DNA of 16,348 bases from JACCXJ01 sp052387115 (GTDB taxonomy: Bacteria > Pseudomonadota > Gammaproteobacteria > JACCXJ01): assembly GCA_052387115.1 (NCBI GenBank), contig JBQTJM010000028.1, positions 1-16,348 on the forward strand, written 5' to 3'. Under the pieces are notes generated by a model that was not told where the DNA came from, did no database searches, and was given only the letters and a program-made list of their open reading frames with translations. Below are positions 14,004 through 16,348 of the stretch, piece after piece. The stretch's first letter is position 1; each line of letters starts with the position of its first letter. The translations under genes and the position numbers were made by a program.

Positions 14004-14912
14004 TTAGGACACAGGCTCGTCGCTGATCTGCTCCGGAGCGCGCACCACGATCTCCGGTTTGCCGTCGAAGAGCTTGAGCGTGCCCTGAACGTAGGCGTAG
14101 CTGCGCCGAGGGTGGTCGGGTTCGTCCGCGATGTAACGATTGTCGAATAGGCGCAGGATCGCCTGTCCGGCGTCGGAGTCGGCATCCGGCACGAAGAGCT
14201 GAAACGGCTGCTGCAAGGAACCGATGGTCACGACCACGTGCCGGCCGCCGACCCGATGGTATTCCCGCAACTCCGTGAACACGATCGCCCCGGTGTCATG
14301 GGACGCGAGCATCAAAAGGCGCTCGTAATCGAGGCGCGAGTTGAACAAGAGCGGATCGCCGATACGGGCCTCACGATAGGCCGCAATCACCTGCGCGCGC
14401 AGCTGCCACCAAACTCCCAGGAGCGCATAGTTTCGCGCCTCGGCCCCGTTCACCGCGAGCTGGTCCCAGACCCCGCGATGGGCCGCTTGGGCCTCCCGCT
14501 CCGCGGCGGTATAGCGCGCGTGGTGGTCGGGAAACTCGGCATAACCGTACTTCACGAAATACGGGCTGTAGCCCGTCCGGATCATGTGCTCCTGGAAATC
14601 GAGCCCGGCCGCGTGCACGAAGCCGAGCACCCTGCCGAAGTTGTCCAGATGCTTTTCCCAGCATTCCGCGAGGGGCTCGGTACCCGGAAACTCCAAGGTC
14701 ACGGCCGCGTCGTTCGGGAGGAGACGCTGGGCCTCGGCCTTCGCCGCCCGTCCCCAGGGCGTTTGGGGTTTGGTTCGACTTCCGGAATTCGATTCCTCGG
14801 TATCGAGCGCCAGGTTCCGGATGCTCGCCTCGCGCCCGTCGGCGCGGATCCGCACCGTATCGCCATCGACCACGCGTGCCACCGTACCTTCCACCGTAGT
14901 GCCAAAGAACAT
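14004..14912 (-). CDS. Staphylococcal-nuclease-like (SNase) protein with extra C-terminal domain
   Basis: The first part, about residues 7-150, is a thermonuclease OB-fold: VEGTVARVVDGDTVRI (D16/D18), then IRNLALDTEES with R32 and E39/E40, and DNFGRVLGFV with R94; these correspond to the Arg, Glu and Arg catalytic positions of SNase. GVWDQLAVNG closes the domain. The remaining 150 residues end with YAYVQGTLKLFDGKPEIVV, which looks like a second OB-type strand set, so this is likely a two-domain protein. No signal peptide is visible, unlike secreted thermonucleases, suggesting a cytoplasmic role. The start is ATG at 14912, with a strong GAGGAGG eight bases upstream. It is probably monocistronic. 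Confidence 0.8.
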   Translation of the reverse strand: MFFGTTVEGTVARVVDGDTVRIRADGREASIRNLALDTEESNSGSRTKPQTPWGRAAKAEAQRLLPNDAAVTLEFPGTEPLAECWEKHLDNFGRVLGFVHAAGLDFQEHMIRTGYSPYFVKYGYAEFPDHHARYTAAEREAQAAHRGVWDQLAVNGAEARNYALLGVWWQLRAQVIAAYREARIGDPLLFNSRLDYERLLMLASHDTGAIVFTELREYHRVGGRHVVVTIGSLQQPFQLFVPDADSDAGQAILRLFDNRYIADEPDHPRRSYAYVQGTLKLFDGKPEIVVRAPEQISDEPVS

Positions 14913-15369
14913 ACGCTTTGCCTCCTCGCATCAGGATGCTTGCCGGTGCATTACGCGCCGTACGCTGTCGCCATCGCAGTCATCGCAGGGCGCTGCACGG
15001 CGCGTACACCGAGACCCATCGGACCGCCCGGCGTCGAGAGTATCCGCGGGCCCTTTTACCGAATGTTACCCCTCGAGCGATCGGCGATCAGTGACTTATT
15101 CACATCTCGCGACCCAACGACCCGACGGCGTCCTAAATGGACGCCACGCCCGGTCGTTCGTAGGCTGGAACCCGGTTCCGGCAGGGTTCCGATGCGCTGT
15201 CGCCGGGATCCGGCGGAGCCACCTTTCGGCCTACCGGTCGGTCTCGATGCGCCGGACGCTAGGCCCGCGAACTGACTCGCCTGATGTGCGGGCAGGTGCC
15301 GGTATGAACCGCCAGGCATCGTTGGTATCATTGATTCCCTTGTTCGGTATCGCCCATACCATCACCATC
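14913..15369. other. Gene-free stretch with hairpin repeats
   Basis: No gene is supported in these 457 bases. It must hold promoters for the divergent nuclease-like and antitoxin genes, but none is clear. At 15201-15215 a perfect stem CGCCGG/CCGGCG encloses GAT. Around it, CGTAGGCTGGAA (15159-15170) and TTTCGGCCTACC (15224-15235) form imperfect outer arms, so 15159-15235 looks like another dispersed intergenic repeat. A plus-strand frame crossing the region into the antitoxin is not family-like before 15370. Confidence 0.5.
15159..15235. repeat. Imperfect dispersed repeat with nested hairpins
   Basis: The outer arms GTAGGCTGGAA and TTTCGGCCTAC are imperfect inverted copies. Inside are GGAACC/GGTTCC near 15167-15179 and the CGCCGG-GAT-CCGGCG hairpin at 15201-15215. 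It resembles GTAGGC-type intergenic repeats and is probably not functional beyond structure. Confidence 0.45.
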
Positions 15370-15618
15370 ATGGCTACCCTCACGCTCAAGATCCCCGACG
15401 CGCTCGATGCGGCACTGGAGGCGGCGAGCACGCGCCGCCACATCTCCAAATCCGCCGTGGTACGCGCCGCGTCGGAAGAGGCGCTGGCGCAAGAAGAAAA
15501 GGCGGCCGATGCCGCCGCCGTTTGGGTAGCGACCTGGCGTGGCTGCCTTTCCGGACTAGAGGAAGCCAGTCCGGATGATGAGCGCTTGCGGCACATCCTG
15601 AATAGGCATCTGCGCTGA
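15370..15618 (+). CDS. Ribbon-helix-helix antitoxin of a broken TA pair
   Basis: The 82-aa protein opens MATLTLKIPDALDAALEAA, then SKSAVVRAASEEAL, a CopG/RHH-type DNA-binding unit of one strand and two helices, followed by an acidic tail suited to toxin binding. Start: ATG at 15370, where the beta strand begins; an upstream extension lacks family character. Nine bases after its stop lies a PIN toxin gene that has lost its middle, so the antitoxin is now probably an orphan. It may persist as a repressor or as an antidote to a related toxin elsewhere. Confidence 0.8.
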   Translation: MATLTLKIPDALDAALEAASTRRHISKSAVVRAASEEALAQEEKAADAAAVWVATWRGCLSGLEEASPDDERLRHILNRHLR

Positions 15619-15627
15619 TCTCAGGGC

Positions 15628-15768
15628 ATGCGTCTGCTGCTGGATATCAATGTGTTGTTGGACCTGGCCTTTCGACGCTCCGGCGAACCCGCGTCCGCCA
15701 CCATTATCATTAGCCGGTACCGGCGTTGATTGCCCGAAGCCTTCTTGTCTCGTTATCCGGTTCCATGA
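15628..15768 (+). pseudogene. PIN toxin (VapC-like) reduced to its two ends
   Basis: The frame opens MRLLLDINVLLDLAFRRSG, a normal PIN first strand with D6, but reaches TGA at 15727-15729 after only 33 residues. In the same frame beyond the TGA, LPEAFLSRYP follows, then a stop at 15766-15768; this resembles the usual C-terminus of PIN toxins (PEAFL). The central catalytic acidic residues are missing. The simplest reading is an internal deletion of roughly 80-90 codons plus a nonsense change, with toxin activity lost. The spacing behind the antitoxin is normal for such pairs. Confidence 0.65.
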
Positions 15769-15867
15769 TCGCTGGCAGCGCCCACAGATCGTAGCCCGGC
15801 ATCTCGGATCGGATGCTCGTCCATCAGGCCGTCACGGACCCAGCGATGCTGCCAAGTCTCTTTTTTT
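15768..15867. repeat. Inverted repeat followed by a T7 run
   Basis: ATCGCTGG (15768-15775) and CCAGCGAT (15840-15847) are perfect inverted copies about 64 bases apart. CAGC-GAT-GCTG then forms a small hairpin nine bases ahead of seven T (15861-15867). It may be a terminator of the truncated TA operon or scar sequence; no gene lies in 15769-15961. Confidence 0.3.
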
Positions 15868-15961
15868 CACTTACTTTCTTTAACTTCGCGCTCCCAAGAT
15901 AATGGCAGAGCTGAGCGTGACGATCGAAGATCTCGCCTGACGAGAGCGGAGGGTTAATTCA

Positions 15962-16177
15962 ATGAGCACCGTCGAGATCCGCCGCGAGCTCTTAGAGCTC
16001 GAAAAGCTCCGCCAGGAGCTAGAGACCGAGCTTGCCAGGCGCCACAACTGGGCGCAGCAAGAGGCGTTCTGGGCCCATGAGGCTAAGATGAGCCGGGGCC
16101 GGAACTACATCGCGCTCGCCGCTATTGTTGCCGCCCTTACGGCGACCGTGACCGCCGCGCTGGCGAAACTCCTATGA
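15962..16177 (+). CDS. Small coiled-coil, C-terminally membrane-anchored protein
   Basis: The 71-aa protein starts with ATG at 15962 behind GGAGGG, nine bases upstream. Residues 4-27 (EIRRELLELEKLRQELETEL) are strongly amphipathic and leucine-heptad-like, predicting a coiled coil. Residues 49-71 (YIALAAIVAALTATVTAALA) form one hydrophobic helix at the extreme C-terminus, giving a tail-anchored layout. I recognise no family. It sits next to a decayed toxin-antitoxin locus, but no functional link is visible. Confidence 0.6.
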   Translation: MSTVEIRRELLELEKLRQELETELARRHNWAQQEAFWAHEAKMSRGRNYIALAAIVAALTATVTAALAKLL

Positions 16178-16225
16178 ACACTGCGTCGGACCCTAAGGGG
16201 TCCAGCAAAAATAACCTGAGCATAT

Positions 16226-16348
16226 CCGGTTAACCCCCAACCCCCCCCCATACCCCGGCGGAAAGGGGGAGGGCGGAAAAGTGTCCACCCGAGCGAGGGG
16301 GGGGAGTTTTGGGGGGGTAAAAAGGACCACAAAATGTCCCCAATTATT
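16226..16348. other. Homopolymer-rich window end, possible mobile-element edge
   Basis: Runs of C (about 16235), G (about 16303 and 16315) and A dominate. GGAAAAGTGTCCACC (16276-) and GGACCACAAAATGTCCCC (16323-) are imperfectly similar in the way repeated transposase-binding sites at insertion-sequence ends can be. No transposase reading frame is present inside the window. Alternatively this is low-quality assembly near a contig end. Confidence 0.3.

Noticed and set aside
15902..15940. Twelve-codon frame MAELSVTIEDLA ahead of the small membrane protein
   Set aside because: It is too short and has no clear ribosome site; a leader-peptide role would be guesswork.
16188..16203. GGACCC/GGGTCC hairpin after the small membrane protein as an intrinsic terminator
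   Set aside because: The stem is short and is followed by A rather than T on the coding strand.

Overview
The window looks like a chromosomal segment of a high-GC gammaproteobacterium. The core evidence is the minus-strand order eno-ftsB-ispD-ispF, a typical gammaproteobacterial arrangement, plus GC-rich third codon positions in most genes. No rRNA, tRNA or CRISPR array is visible.

Layout: (1) 147-823, a VapBC-type toxin-antitoxin pair on the minus strand with a direct-repeat operator candidate. (2) 1063-1992, an orphan haem-oxygenase-like diiron/redox protein. (3) 2083-5906, a compact minus-strand tyrosine/homogentisate catabolic operon, hpd-hmgA-fahA-maiA. Its junctions are 1 base apart or overlap by 4 bases, hmgA and fahA start with GTG, and maiA appears to start with ATA. 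Together the four enzymes take 4-hydroxyphenylpyruvate to fumarate and acetoacetate. (4) 6106-7530, a solitary beta-class DNA methyltransferase enclosed by two imperfect direct repeats of about 130 bp, with an unidentified coding remnant behind it. (5) about 7865-9700, a visibly AT-richer accessory island. It holds three co-directional genes: a TIGR04255-like protein, a 111-aa protein of unknown function, and a third gene split by a one-base frameshift. The first gene begins against a dispersed hairpin repeat. (6) 9935-10567, a standalone membrane protein resembling the N-terminal domain of PuuD urate hydroxylases. (7) 10926-13819, the ispF, ispD, ftsB and eno cluster (isoprenoid precursor synthesis, divisome, glycolysis). 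(8) 14004-14912, a staphylococcal-nuclease-like protein with an extra C-terminal domain. (9) 15370-16177, a ribbon-helix-helix antitoxin followed by a PIN toxin gene reduced to its two ends, then a small coiled-coil/membrane protein. The last 150 bases are G/C homopolymer-rich and may be a mobile-element edge or a poor assembly end.

Intergenic regions carry several dispersed hairpin repeats of types common in such genomes. The best candidate for a little-described system is the three-gene AT-rich island; the repeat-flanked methyltransferase and the ATA start of maiA come next. All identifications come from reading translations and motifs by eye; no database search was run.
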